Positions 11,937 through 43,263 of a DNA stretch of 64,000 nucleotides are shown here, in pieces (within the stretch, counting starts at the first letter, position 1; every line of letters starts with the position of its first letter). Origin of the DNA: Erpobdella octoculata (taxonomy: Eukaryota; Annelida; Clitellata; Hirudinida; Erpobdellidae); contig OZ022244.1 in the NCBI GenBank assembly GCA_963978895.1, forward strand, positions 8,896,423 to 8,960,422, written 5' to 3'. Made by a program: the position numbers and the translations under genes. The notes under the pieces are model-generated. The model saw nothing but the letters and a program-made list of their open reading frames with translations. It made no database searches and was not told where the DNA came from.

Positions 11937-12374
11937 GTGTATATCATGGTTGTAAGATCAGCGGTTATCATGGTTGTAAGATCAGCTGTTATCATGGTTG
12001 TAAGATCAGCTGTTATCATGGTTGTAAGATCAGCTGTTATCATGGTTGTAAGATCAGCTGTTATCATGGTTGTAAGATCAGCTGTTATCATGGTTGTAAG
12101 ATCAGCTGTTATCATGGTTGTAAGATCAGCTGTAATCATGGTTGTAAGATCAGCTGTTATCATGGTTGTAAGATCAGCTGTTATCATGGTTGTAAGATCA
12201 GCTGTTATCATGGTTGTAAGATCAGCTGTTATCATGGTTGTAAGATCAGCTGTAATCATGGTTGTAAGATCAGCTGTTATCATGGTTGTAAGATCAGCTG
12301 TAATCATGGTTGTAAGATCAGCTGTTATCATGGTTGTAAGATCAGCTGTTATCATGGTTGTAAGATCAGCTGTT
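11937..12374. repeat. 24-bp minisatellite, about 18 copies
   Basis: The unit ATCATGGTTGTAAGATCAGCTGTT is repeated head to tail with only a few T/A variants (three GTAATC units). Each unit contains CAGCTG, a palindromic E-box. Because 24 is a multiple of 3 and the unit lacks stops in several frames, long repetitive open frames appear on both strands. They are products of the repeat and not genes. Confidence 0.97.
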
Positions 12375-12384
12375 ACGCTGGTGA

Positions 12385-12460
12385 CGTAACGGTAAGGTTG
12401 TTTGTGATCGTGATCGGAAGATAGGGGTTCGAATCTAACTAGCCGATATTCGCAAGACTG
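12385..12460 (+). mobile_element. tRNA-like SINE head or tRNA pseudogene
   Basis: The segment has a box B-like GGTTCGAATCT at 12425-12435 and an upstream GTGACGTAACGGTAAGG that could be a decayed box A. Its ends GCTGGT and ACTAGC nearly pair as an acceptor stem. The T-arm and anticodon arm do not pair well, so it is not a functional tRNA. It abuts the end of the minisatellite. Confidence 0.45.
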
Positions 12461-12679
12461 GGGAAGGCTTATATATGTGTTACTGAGATTCATCGATTCT
12501 CTCATAAAAGATTTATCAAGAAGTTTTTGATTGAAGAAAATGCGGCTCAAAAAAGCCCAACCGACAAATTATTGCTATTGATTATTGCTAAGCGAAACTT
12601 TTTCAAACATTTAGTTAATGATCGGTTTTGATTGGTTAGAACTATGCCAGGATTTTCAATAAATAAAAAAATTGCAAGT

Positions 12680-35138
<22,459 letters not shown>

Positions 35139-36830
35139 TCCTGTTGTTTTCACTTCAAAACTGCAACAAAAGCACTCAACGGAAAAACAACCTCGAAGCA
35201 AAAAACAGTTCCATTCTTTTCACTTTCAACCAATTTTTAAAAACTGTTCATTCGACAAACTGAAGAAGTTAAAAAAAGTGGTTGTTTTTTACACGCAGCG
35301 ACAGAAGAAAAACCACCAAGAAACACGAATTCGCGGCAATCTTGAGGCTTGCCAATGAATGAATACACGCATAAACACAACTCTTCTTATACCTGCCAAT
35401 TATTTGCTCAAGAGCTTACTTACAGCGCACGCTTTCTGGAACTCTTGATTTTTTCTTAAGTTTAACCAAAGTGTCTGCACGGTATCTGAAATACTCGTAT
35501 ATCAATTGCATAATTTGTCAATGAAAATCTTTGATCAGAGAGGGAGAGACTAGATTCCAAACCTTTTTTTTTTTAATTCGTGTGAAACTTCAAGCAACAA
35601 GTCAATGCAAAGATCTGACGATGCGAGGCGGTACTAAATTTTAAAGACTTGATTCTTGCGAATGCAGCTAAAAATAGCGAACGAATAACGAGAAGTGTTT
35701 CGAGTGATTGGATGATGAAAAAGATGAATCTTTCGATATCTTCAAGAGTGTTGCTCGAGTGATGGCTCCCGGAAGTTACGTGGGAAGTTTATATTTTTCT
35801 CATCCGTAAATAAATAAGACATTGTTTAACGAAGCCGTTCAAACGAATTGTTTGAATAGTGAGACATACCCTAATCAGCGAAAAATTTAGTTTTTTCTTC
35901 ACGTCAACAGTGTTTGACTGCCGCAGATTTTGTGCGGTGGCAAACGATCTTATTCCGACCAAAAATCGTTCCGCGCACTTTAAACAATAGAAACAAAGCT
36001 GTTACTATTCGGCGATAGTTATTTTCAGATAGAAGTTTTTGCTTGAGAGAGATAGAGAAAGACAACCAGGTAACCTCTCAAGCCTTCAGAAGAAGACAAA
36101 TGAACGAAGAAAGTGAAGCTGAATAACAACAACCGTGTTGATATGTTCAACTTCTCATCTCAACACGGCAAACTGCGACGCGGTCCGATCAAAGAAGAGA
36201 GGCCGTTTTAACAGTGCTAACACATGATTCCAATTAATTGGAATTTCCTGATATAATTTAAACAGTCTTGAGCACATATTACTAATTTCTGGTCGTGCCA
36301 AAGTTTCAAAAGCGGGAATTTAATGCAGTGTTTATCAGTGCAATGAGATATAAGAAAGAGTTCTCTTTTATTTCAAGTTGTTTGAGGTCAAGAAATGAAT
36401 GGTGGTCTAAATATTCAATATTAAGAGTTTAAATCAAATCATTACCTATTGAAGTTGTTTAGTGTTTAAGAGATTATAAAATTAAGTCACAGCTGATATA
36501 TACCAAACAAGTTTTTATAATTTTTACTAACTTGAAAACCGATGGTTGATTAAAATCATTGATACTGCATGAAATATCGAAAGCTATATAAGTTGACTGA
36601 ACGAGTATGCGAACTGTGAACAAAGTCCCCTTTAGTTGTTACGTCACAACAGGTTTTAAGCAAATGAGCCTTACAAAACAACGTTTTTTCACAAATCCGT
36701 TTATTTCTGAATTTACCGGCTTTTCGTTTATTACAAAAAAATTCTTTTAAAATAATTTTTTTATTTATATATGTAAACATCTATTTAATTGTATTTGATT
36801 TGTTTTTGTTTAAAACATAGATAATTATTA
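35139..36830. other. 5' flank of the WIF1-like gene
   Basis: This contains the untranscribed or 5' UTR region upstream of the chosen start. I see no clear TATA box or other promoter element and no further gene. The first Helitron begins at 36838. Confidence 0.4.
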
Positions 36831-36837
36831 TTTTTAA

Positions 36838-37179
36838 CTAGCGGGATACCCGCCAGTGCCCGGAATTTTTAGAGGTTTTTCTATCGATTTTCTCTCGCTC
36901 CCGTTTTTTCCCCGCTTGCTCTCCCGCTCCGGCCGTTTTCTCGCTCCCGTTCATTCTCCTGCTCTTTCTCGTTCTCGTTCTCCCGCTTCCTCTTCCTTTC
37001 TTGCTCGCTCTTTCGCTCACGGTCGCTTTTCCGTTCCCGCTTGTTCTCTCGTTTCTGTTCCCGCTCGCTCTCCCGCTCCCGCTCACTTTGTGGCCGATCT
37101 CAATTTTTTTACAAAAACCTTCCCCTATATTTTTTCAATGTTATGTGAAAGTGTCATTACAATCGGATGAATGGTGTAG
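36838..37179 (-). mobile_element. Helitron 3' part, minus orientation, 5' truncated
   Basis: The 3' terminus CTAG is at 36838-36841 with a degenerate hairpin (CCGGGCACTGGCGGG on the minus strand). The CCGTTTTCTCGCTCCCG-type internal repeat follows. The 5' end is cut where a plus-strand Helitron begins (37180). The last 20 bp match internal sequence of the copy at 25461. Confidence 0.7.
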
Positions 37180-37661
37180 TCTATACGTATATATAAAAAT
37201 GAATGATTGTAAGTTTGTTTGTCCTTTATAGAGATCTGAACCGCTGGAGCGATCTTGATGAACTTTGGCAAGGAGGTAGATCTCATACAGGAGAAAAAGT
37301 CAAAAAGGTTTGGACTCGCTACTCTGATCCCCCGGCTGAAGGGGGACAAAATACCTTTTGCAAGCCAAAGTGTCTATGTACGACCATCAAAGGTAATTGC
37401 GTAATAAAATTCAAATTTAGTTTGAAGGCTTCAAGCAGCTTTTAGCAAATCTATTTTGCGTTTTATGGACTAAAATAAGTTAGAAAAGAGTGGAAAAGAG
37501 AAAATGAGCCCGAGCGGGAACGGGAAGGGAAAAGCAAGCGTGAACGGGAACTGGAAATGGGAAAGCGACCGGAAACGGGAAAGCGACCGGGAACGGGATA
37601 GCGACCGAAAGCGGGAGAGCAAGCGGGGAAGGAAACGGGAGCAGGAGAAAAACGATATTAA

Positions 37662-37851
37662 TGTAATATCACTGGTTTCATAATCAACTTCCTATTGATA
37701 AACCTTACCTTTATTAGGGACAATAATTATTTGATTATGATCAAGAGATTTGAAGGTATAATTAGCCTTAGCAAAGCTTCATTTATTATTTTCCAATAAA
37801 CTGCAAAATCATTCTATTGAGCCCGGTATACGATTTGGTGATATCGTAACA
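37662..37851 (+). repeat. 5' LTR of the SAP-bearing element
   Basis: 190 bp, TG...CA ends, polyadenylation signal AATAAA at about 37795-37800. Identical to the right copy as far as I can read. Confidence 0.88.
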
Positions 37852-37852
37852 T

Positions 37853-37871
37853 TGGTGATCAGAAGTGGGAT
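37853..37871 (+). promoter_or_regulatory. Primer binding site, tRNA-Leu type
   Basis: TGGTGATCAGAAGTGGGAT begins one base after the LTR. It is complementary to the 3' end of animal tRNA-Leu(CAA) (…CCCACTTCTGACACCA) apart from one extra A. The tRNA match is from memory of the human sequence. Confidence 0.65.
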
Positions 37872-37877
37872 ACAAGA

Positions 37878-38567
37878 ATGGTTTTGAAAGCATTGGACGA
37901 GCTCTTGATACTCGAGTTGAGGCAGGAACTTAGAAAACGAGAGCTCAGTGATAAAGGAAGAAAGTCTGAGCTCGTGGACCGCCTCCGGACGTCATTGGAG
38001 AAAAATGGGTTTGATCCCGAAGAGTATGAGTTTGAAGTAGAAAATGATTTGTTGAAGGCGCTGAATAAAATGGCGGAGGAAAACAGAGCAGCACACAGAG
38101 CAGCACAGCAAGAAAGGAAGAAATTTCTTGAACTCCTCAATGGTGACACAAACAATTGCGGAAGCAAAAAAGACGGTCAAGATGAACCATGCAAGAATGT
38201 ACAAGATGAACCATGCAAAGATGGTCATGATGATGAGCCTGGCAAAAACTGTCATGATGATGTGCCTGTCAAAGACAGTCATGATAATAAACCTTGCAAG
38301 GATGCTCAAGATGAACCATGCAAAGATGGTGTCAGTGATACAGTCGGTTTGGACGTCGAAAACAAAACTAAAGAAGATGAGAAGAATGTTGAAAACGAAA
38401 TGCAAAACGATGAGAATGAAAGTGATGATGATGATTTTAATAATGACAATAACAGCGATGGCTTTTACCCATACAGCGACGGTTCTGAAACGGAGGCCTC
38501 CATAACAGACATTCAAGATCAGATTTTAGTGACGAATCTAACTCGGATGAAGCAACTAAGGATTTAA
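37878..38567 (+). CDS. SAP-domain acidic protein, first frame
   Basis: 229 codons from an ATG 26 bp after the LTR. Residues about 6-40 form a SAP motif (LDELLILELRQELRKREL then KGRKSELVDRLRTSL), a helix-turn-helix fold that in other proteins binds AT-rich DNA or RNA. A charged helix follows (AHRAAQQERKKFLELL), then residues about 95-155 with imperfect repeats built on DEPCKDG, then a strongly acidic tail (ESDDDDFNNDNN, SDGSETEAS). The frame ends at 38567, but the next frame continues the same acidic style from about 38515, so a one-base shift seems to split one protein. The cysteine-bearing DEPCK repeat is unusual. Function is unknown; nucleic-acid binding is an inference from SAP. Confidence 0.7.
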   Translation: MVLKALDELLILELRQELRKRELSDKGRKSELVDRLRTSLEKNGFDPEEYEFEVENDLLKALNKMAEENRAAHRAAQQERKKFLELLNGDTNNCGSKKDGQDEPCKNVQDEPCKDGHDDEPGKNCHDDVPVKDSHDNKPCKDAQDEPCKDGVSDTVGLDVENKTKEDEKNVENEMQNDENESDDDDFNNDNNSDGFYPYSDGSETEASITDIQDQILVTNLTRMKQLRI

Positions 38568-39310
38568 AAACGGACGAAACTCCAATCGAGAAATACGTCG
38601 AAGCTAATTTGACAAAAAAAGAAGACATTGATTTGCCAGACGATGGCGAATATTTGAAGAAAGATCCGCTGGACGATACGAAAGTTGACACCGATGAGAG
38701 AGCCGAGTTGGAATGTGAAAAGAAAACGTTCGATTGTAGCTTGGAAGAAAACAAAGATGACGGCGATGAACATCTCCAAAACAACAATAGCAATGCAGCA
38801 AGCAAAAACTCTGAAAAAGATGAGCCAAGAACAGAGAACGGTACCGAGGGTTCTAAATCAGATGAATCCACAGAGGATTCTAGATCAGATAGACTAAGAG
38901 TCACGGTAAAATCAAATAACAGCTTGATGAAGGGATTTATTGGATTTATGGAACGTGTTTTCGAAAAACCTTTTAAAGAGTTTCTTGAGAAAGATCTAAA
39001 AGATGTGAAAGAAGAAGAAAAAGCAGACAATTCCGATAAACCGTGCAAAGATGTTCAGGACGAGGCATGCAAAAAAGGCTGTGATGAACCGTGCAGAAAT
39101 GGCGACGATGAGCCAAAGAAAAACTCTGTTGATGAGCCAAAGAAGGACTGGAAGAAACTGCATCAAACGGTCAAGAGACTTGACCATGTTGCTTGCGAAT
39201 TGCGGTCAAAGCCACGAGTAAAGATCAAGGTATTTTGGTGTTCGTGGCCGAGTCGCATTTCGCAAAAGCGACTATGCTGTTCGGGACGAACAGAATTAAG
39301 AAGGGGGTAA
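38516..39310 (+). CDS. SAP-element protein, second frame (continuation)
   Basis: Reading frame +2 is open with sensible text from about 38516 (SDFSDESNSDEATKDLKTDE) to the stop at 39308-39310. A TTG at 38609 is only a formal start; no ATG is in place, which supports continuation from the first frame by a -1 shift or a one-base mutation. It carries acidic stretches, an amphipathic segment (LMKGFIGFMERVFEKPFKEF), a second set of DEPCK-like repeats (DKPCKDVQDEACKKGCDEPC, then DDEPKK) and a basic end (KPRVKIKVFWC...). The repeat being present in both frames is strong evidence that the two halves were one protein. No family was recognised. Confidence 0.6.
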   Translation, partial: RSDFSDESNSDEATKDLKTDETPIEKYVEANLTKKEDIDLPDDGEYLKKDPLDDTKVDTDERAELECEKKTFDCSLEENKDDGDEHLQNNNSNAASKNSEKDEPRTENGTEGSKSDESTEDSRSDRLRVTVKSNNSLMKGFIGFMERVFEKPFKEFLEKDLKDVKEEEKADNSDKPCKDVQDEACKKGCDEPCRNGDDEPKKNSVDEPKKDWKKLHQTVKRLDHVACELRSKPRVKIKVFWCSWPSRISQKRLCCSGRTELRRG

Positions 39311-39313
39311 TAA

Positions 39314-39503
39314 TGTAATATCACTGGTTTCATAATCAACTTCCTATTGATAAACCTTACCTTTATTAGGGACAATAATTATTTGATTATGATCAAGAGA
39401 TTTGAAGGTATAATTAGCCTTAGCAAAGCTTCATTTATTATTTTCCAATAAACTGCAAAATCATTCTATTGAGCCCGGTATACGATTTGGTGATATCGTA
39501 ACA
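39314..39503 (+). repeat. 3' LTR of the SAP-bearing element
   Basis: 190 bp, same sequence as 37662-37851. It is preceded by AAGAAGGGGGTAATAA, whose AAGAAGGGGG is the likely polypurine tract (about 39298-39307). Confidence 0.88.
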
Positions 39504-39551
39504 ATATAAAACCTCTGAAGACTCCGAGCAACGTCGGGTAACCCGGCTAGT

Positions 39552-40072
39552 AATTTTTATAAAATGTTTTAAAATATAAAATATAAATACCCCCTCTAAC
39601 GTCATCGACTATATTTGAAAACAAAATTGGTACGACAGCCATGCAAGTCATATATATAACCTATCATTAAAAAATCCCATTAATGTTTTTTTTTTTGGTG
39701 ATGGGCTCTCAACTCATAGGACTGGGGAGGTAGTTTGTATGATATGAACATTTTAAAAAAATGCTTGAATGTCATTCAAAGTGCACATTTCTTTTCAAAA
39801 ACCCTTTAATTTAAACAATTTGAAGGTTCTTCGCGCTGAAATCGGATTGCCGATTGCACATGATTGGATTGGTTAAGATGCACTTATTGAGTACATATAT
39901 GCAGGGCTGTTAACATCGGTGAATTCATGGGGCTTAGGGGGCCCGGGCTCCTTCTTAGAGGTTTTAACAAAACAAAATTAACTCCAATGTCTGTACTTAG
40001 CTTGCAACTTTATTTTGTTCAATTGAATTCTGAGGCTTTATCTTTAATAAATTCACCCCTCGACCATCAATA
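39552..40072. other. Spacer between Helitrons
   Basis: AT-rich DNA with no gene seen. A short GGGGGCCCGGGCTCC patch lies near 39930. Confidence 0.4.
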
Positions 40073-40835
40073 TCTACATATATAAAAATGAATGTCTGTG
40101 AGTCTGTCTTTTTGGGGTTGGAGGAAAGCGGCGGAGCGATACCATAGCCTATGAGGATCATCCGAGGCTGGTTACATTGCTAGCTGCATGGGAAGTCGAT
40201 TTGCCGGTCCATGTCCAACTTATTGCACTTTTTAGTTGGCGAGCTGGAGTGAGTCGAGCCATGTGCCCACAAAAGCCTTGTGCTTTCTGTGGCCTCCCTG
40301 CCTCAAAGCCAACGTAAACACGTCATCAAACACTCAAACATACATACCGTCTAAATTGTCTTATTGACAGATACAGACGTTAAACAAACCACACACAGTC
40401 TGTCTTTTATACAAATCTAAGCCACTGGGGCGATCTTGATGAAATTTGTATGGTAGTTCTCATACAGGGGAAACAGTTAAGAAGGTTTGAACTCCCGATT
40501 CCAATCCCGCGGCTCAAGGGGACTAAAAAACTTTCTAGGCCGAAAGTGCCTATGTACGACCATCAAAGGTAAATGCGTAATAAAATTCAAATTTAGTTTA
40601 CGTAACAACGTTTTAAGGCTTCAAGCAACTTTTAGCAAATCTATTTCACGTTTTATGGGTTAAAAGAAGTTAGGAAAAGAGTGGAAAAGAGAAAATGAGC
40701 GGGAACGGGAACGGGAGAGCAAGCGTGAGTGGGAACGGGAAAGCCACCGGAAGCGGGAGAGCAAGCGGGGAAGGAAACAGAAGCAAGAGAGAAAAACGAT
40801 AAAAAACCCCGAGCAACGCCGGGTAATCCCGCTAG
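40073..40835 (+). mobile_element. Non-autonomous Helitron, intact ends
   Basis: A|TC-TACATATATAAAAATGAA at the 5' end. The 3' end has the hairpin CGAGCAACGCCGGG and CTAG|T at 40832-40835. It shares the ATCTTGATGAA, GTACGACCATCAAAGGTAA and GAAAAGAGAAAATGAGCGGG blocks with the copy at 37180. It has no coding capacity and depends on an autonomous Helitron for movement. Confidence 0.85.
40113..40396. mobile_element. 284-bp insertion with 12-bp target duplication
   Basis: AGTCTGTCTTTT at 40101-40112 and again at 40397-40408 flanks a segment absent from the sister Helitron at 37180. A duplication of this length suits LINE-driven retroposition, but no tRNA promoter boxes or A tail are evident. It may be a small retroposed RNA of unknown source. 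Confidence 0.6.
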
Positions 40836-40899
40836 TTTCTTATATTTGGCAGATATTTAAGAATTTTGGGCCTTTTTTAAACCAATTCACTGTAAAATA

Positions 40900-41720
40900 T
40901 ATTTCAAATAATATCTCAAAAAAAGAATGAAAGCTTAAACAAAAATGAAAATTTTTCAGATTTCTTCATGCCACTGATTTAACAAATACCCCAACTGTTG
41001 ACTTGCTTTTATGGACTGTGGGTCTAACCCTTGATTATGGTTGATAAGTGATATATTACAGTGCAACATCTATAATGGGCAAGTTCAATGGGTGTAGACG
41101 TAGAGCAATCATCAGGTAGCAACTGTTTTAATAAATAATCTCTTTTAACAACTATTTAAACTTGGCTGGCTGTAAACAATCAAGAATATGTTCAGAAGCG
41201 TGTAAAGAAGATTGAACAGTTCAATGACGCAGCCACAAGGCAGTTTAACGGGTTCTTAAGTTTTTGCAAATAGTTAAAAACTGCCTGTCCAAAACAGTAT
41301 AACTCAGAAGGTTTCTTTAGGGTTTTACACAAAACATCGGAAATGCCATAGCGCAGGTCATGGCCATACAAAAGGTTTTTGAAGGCAAAAAGACATTGCG
41401 GATGACACAATCTATTAAGTTTTCATCAGTGCATCAGAAATTACATAATAATCGGCAAAAACTACCAACTCCAAAGATTTGAAAAAAATAAATATAATGC
41501 TCTCGCGGGTGGCCTAAAAGATTAGTACAGAAAAAAAATTTCATTTAATTCTCGGACAATTTTATCAACCAGTTAAAGGTTACTTTTCGGAAGGCGGACA
41601 ATTTCCAAAAATAAGCGCAACTGCTCAAATATTGTACATGGTTTTGGAGTCGGACACTTTTTTTGATAAACTCTGGAGTATTTCAGGGTATTTGCTCAAT
41701 GTTCATACATGCATGCATGA
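40900..41720. other. AT-rich spacer, nothing recognised
   Basis: No supported gene. The minus frame at 41192-41410 lacks a family signature. Confidence 0.4.
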
Positions 41721-41755
41721 ATGAATGTATGTATGTATGTATGTATGTATGTATG

Positions 41756-41909
41756 TAGAATCGGATCTAGGGGGGTCAACTGAGAGCGAAAGAATGAGCG
41801 GGAAAGCGACAGTGAACGGATAACGACAGGGAGCGGGAGTGTGTATGTATCTTAGTATGTATGTATGTATGTATGTATGTATGTATGTATGTATGTATGT
41901 ATGTATGTA

Positions 41910-41972
<63 letters not shown>

Positions 41973-42772
41973 ATGTATGTATGTATGTATGTATGTATGT
42001 ATGTATGTATGTATGTATGTATGTATGTATGTATGTATGTATGTATGTATGTATGTATGTATGTATGTATGTATGTATGTATGTATGTATGTATGTATGT
42101 ATGTATGTATGTATGTATGTATGTATGTATGTATGTATGTATGTATGTATGTATGTATGTATGTATGTATGTATGTATGTATGTATGTATGTATGTATGT
42201 ATGTATGTATGTATGTATGTATGTATGGATGTGTGTGTGTGTATGTATGTATGTATGTATGTATGTATGTATGTATGTATGTATGTATGTATGTATGTAT
42301 GTATGTATGTATGTATGTATGTATGTATGTATGTATGTATGTATGTATGTATGTATGTATGTATGTATGTATGTATGTATGTATGTATGTATGTATGTAT
42401 GTATGTATGTATGTATGTATGTATGTATGTATGTATGTATGTATGTATGTATGTATGTATGTATGTATGTATGTATGTATGTATGTATGTATGTATGTAT
42501 GTATGTATGTATGTATGTATGTATGTATGTATGTATGTATGTATGTATGTATGTTTGTATGTACGTATGTATGTATTTATGTATGAATGTATGTATGTAT
42601 GTATGTAGAATCGGATCTAGGGGGGGAACTGAGAGAGAAAAAATAAGCGGGAAAGCGACAGAGAACGGATAACGACCGGGAGCGGGAGCGCAAGCGGGAA
42701 GGAAACGGGAGCGAAAAAGAAACGCATTAGGTAAACCTCTAAAACCCCGGGCAACGCCGGGTGCCCCCGCTA
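41756..42772 (+). mobile_element. Helitron 3' part, duplicated around a GTAT array
   Basis: A block starting GTAGAATCGGATCTAGGGGG and running through GCGGGAAAGCGACAG and AACGGATAACGACAGGGAGC occurs at 41756-41840 and again at 42605-42685. Only the right copy continues to the hairpin CCCGGGCAACGCCGGG and the terminal CTAG at 42769-42772. Between them lies the GTAT array. Confidence 0.7.
41855..42606. repeat. (GTAT)n microsatellite, about 750 bp
   Basis: About 185 units with internal GT-only patches at about 41916-41956 and 42230-42241. All long open frames here (repeated Met-Tyr-Val-Cys) are repeat products. Confidence 0.98.
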
Positions 42773-42927
42773 GTAATCAATAAATTAATGAGATGTTATA
42801 ACATTATAATATTAATTAATATGTTCTAATATTATAATTAACGAATATGCTATTATATTATAATTTATTGCATTCTACGACTGCGTTAATTTTCTTTATC
42901 AAAACTACAGGAACTGAAAGTCCCGCC

Positions 42928-43110
42928 TGTTTCAATACTGGTATATACTTTAAACTAGCGTAAAACAGAATAAGGATATAAACGTCATTTATTAAAAACC
43001 ATACGTTCACTCGGTCAAACTCCACGTCAGCAACAACAGCAAGCAAAGACACACCACAGCCTAGATATAATACAACAGCGTGCATACAATATAAACCACA
43101 TATTGTAACA
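42928..43110 (-). repeat. 3' LTR of the Ty3/Gypsy element
   Basis: 183 bp. In element orientation it starts TGTTACAATATGTGG and ends CAGTATTGAAACA. A polyadenylation signal AATAAA lies within TTTTTAATAAATGACG. Confidence 0.95.
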
Positions 43111-43121
43111 TCCTTCCTTCT
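43111..43121 (-). promoter_or_regulatory. Polypurine tract of the Ty3/Gypsy element
   Basis: On the minus strand AGAAGGAAGGA abuts the 3' LTR directly. It is the expected primer for plus-strand DNA synthesis. Confidence 0.85.
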
Positions 43122-43263
43122 AATTAAACAGAGCTAACAAAAATGAAATAATTGAGTGTTATAAATGTTCTCAGCTATACTAAAGATGTGCTTAAAACAA
43201 TAGAGAGTACGCTTCAAAACTAAAACAAAAAACATGAACAGGTTGTTCGATAAAGTGTCACAG

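Larger units (their letters stand above)
37662..39503 (+). mobile_element. Non-autonomous LTR element encoding a SAP-domain protein
   Basis: Two direct repeats of 190 bp, identical by eye, bound 1462 bp of internal DNA. They begin TGTAATATCACTGG and end GATATCGTAACA (TG...CA). A primer site follows the left repeat and the purine tract AAGAAGGGGG precedes the right one. The interior encodes one acidic SAP-domain protein in two frames and no recognisable gag, protease, RT or integrase. The element must therefore move, if at all, with enzymes from elsewhere. No clean target duplication was found (ATTAA before, ATATA after). LTR identity means recent insertion or gene conversion. Confidence 0.8.
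37180..39550 (+). mobile_element. Non-autonomous Helitron hosting an LTR element
   Basis: The start TC-TATACGTATATATAAAAA is at 37180 and the end hairpin GAGCAACGTCGGG plus CTAG at 39547-39550. Removing the LTR element (37662-39503) leaves about 530 bp, similar to its sister at 40073-40835. The LTR element landed just before the terminal hairpin, about 47 bp from the 3' end. Confidence 0.75.

Noticed and set aside
11937..12374. Possible CRISPR-like array
   Set aside because: Units are contiguous with no unique spacers, and the host is a eukaryote.
12385..12460. Functional tRNA gene
   Set aside because: Box B is good, but the T-arm and anticodon arm do not pair, so a SINE head or pseudogene fits better.
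11870..12550. 226-residue minus-strand protein with ADLTTMIT repeats, and plus-strand HGCKISCY repeats
   Set aside because: They are translations of the 24-bp minisatellite; the flanks show no gene structure.
37657..37661. Target duplication for the SAP-bearing LTR element
   Set aside because: ATTAA before and ATATA after the element do not match well enough to claim.
37992..39048. Minus-strand frames of 174 and 203 codons opposite the SAP-element protein
   Set aside because: Antisense shadows; the plus strand carries the SAP motif, the element signals and the repeat logic.
41839..42672. Three long overlapping plus-strand frames of Met-Tyr-Val-Cys repeats
   Set aside because: They are the three readings of a GTAT array; 4-bp units without stops give open frames by construction.
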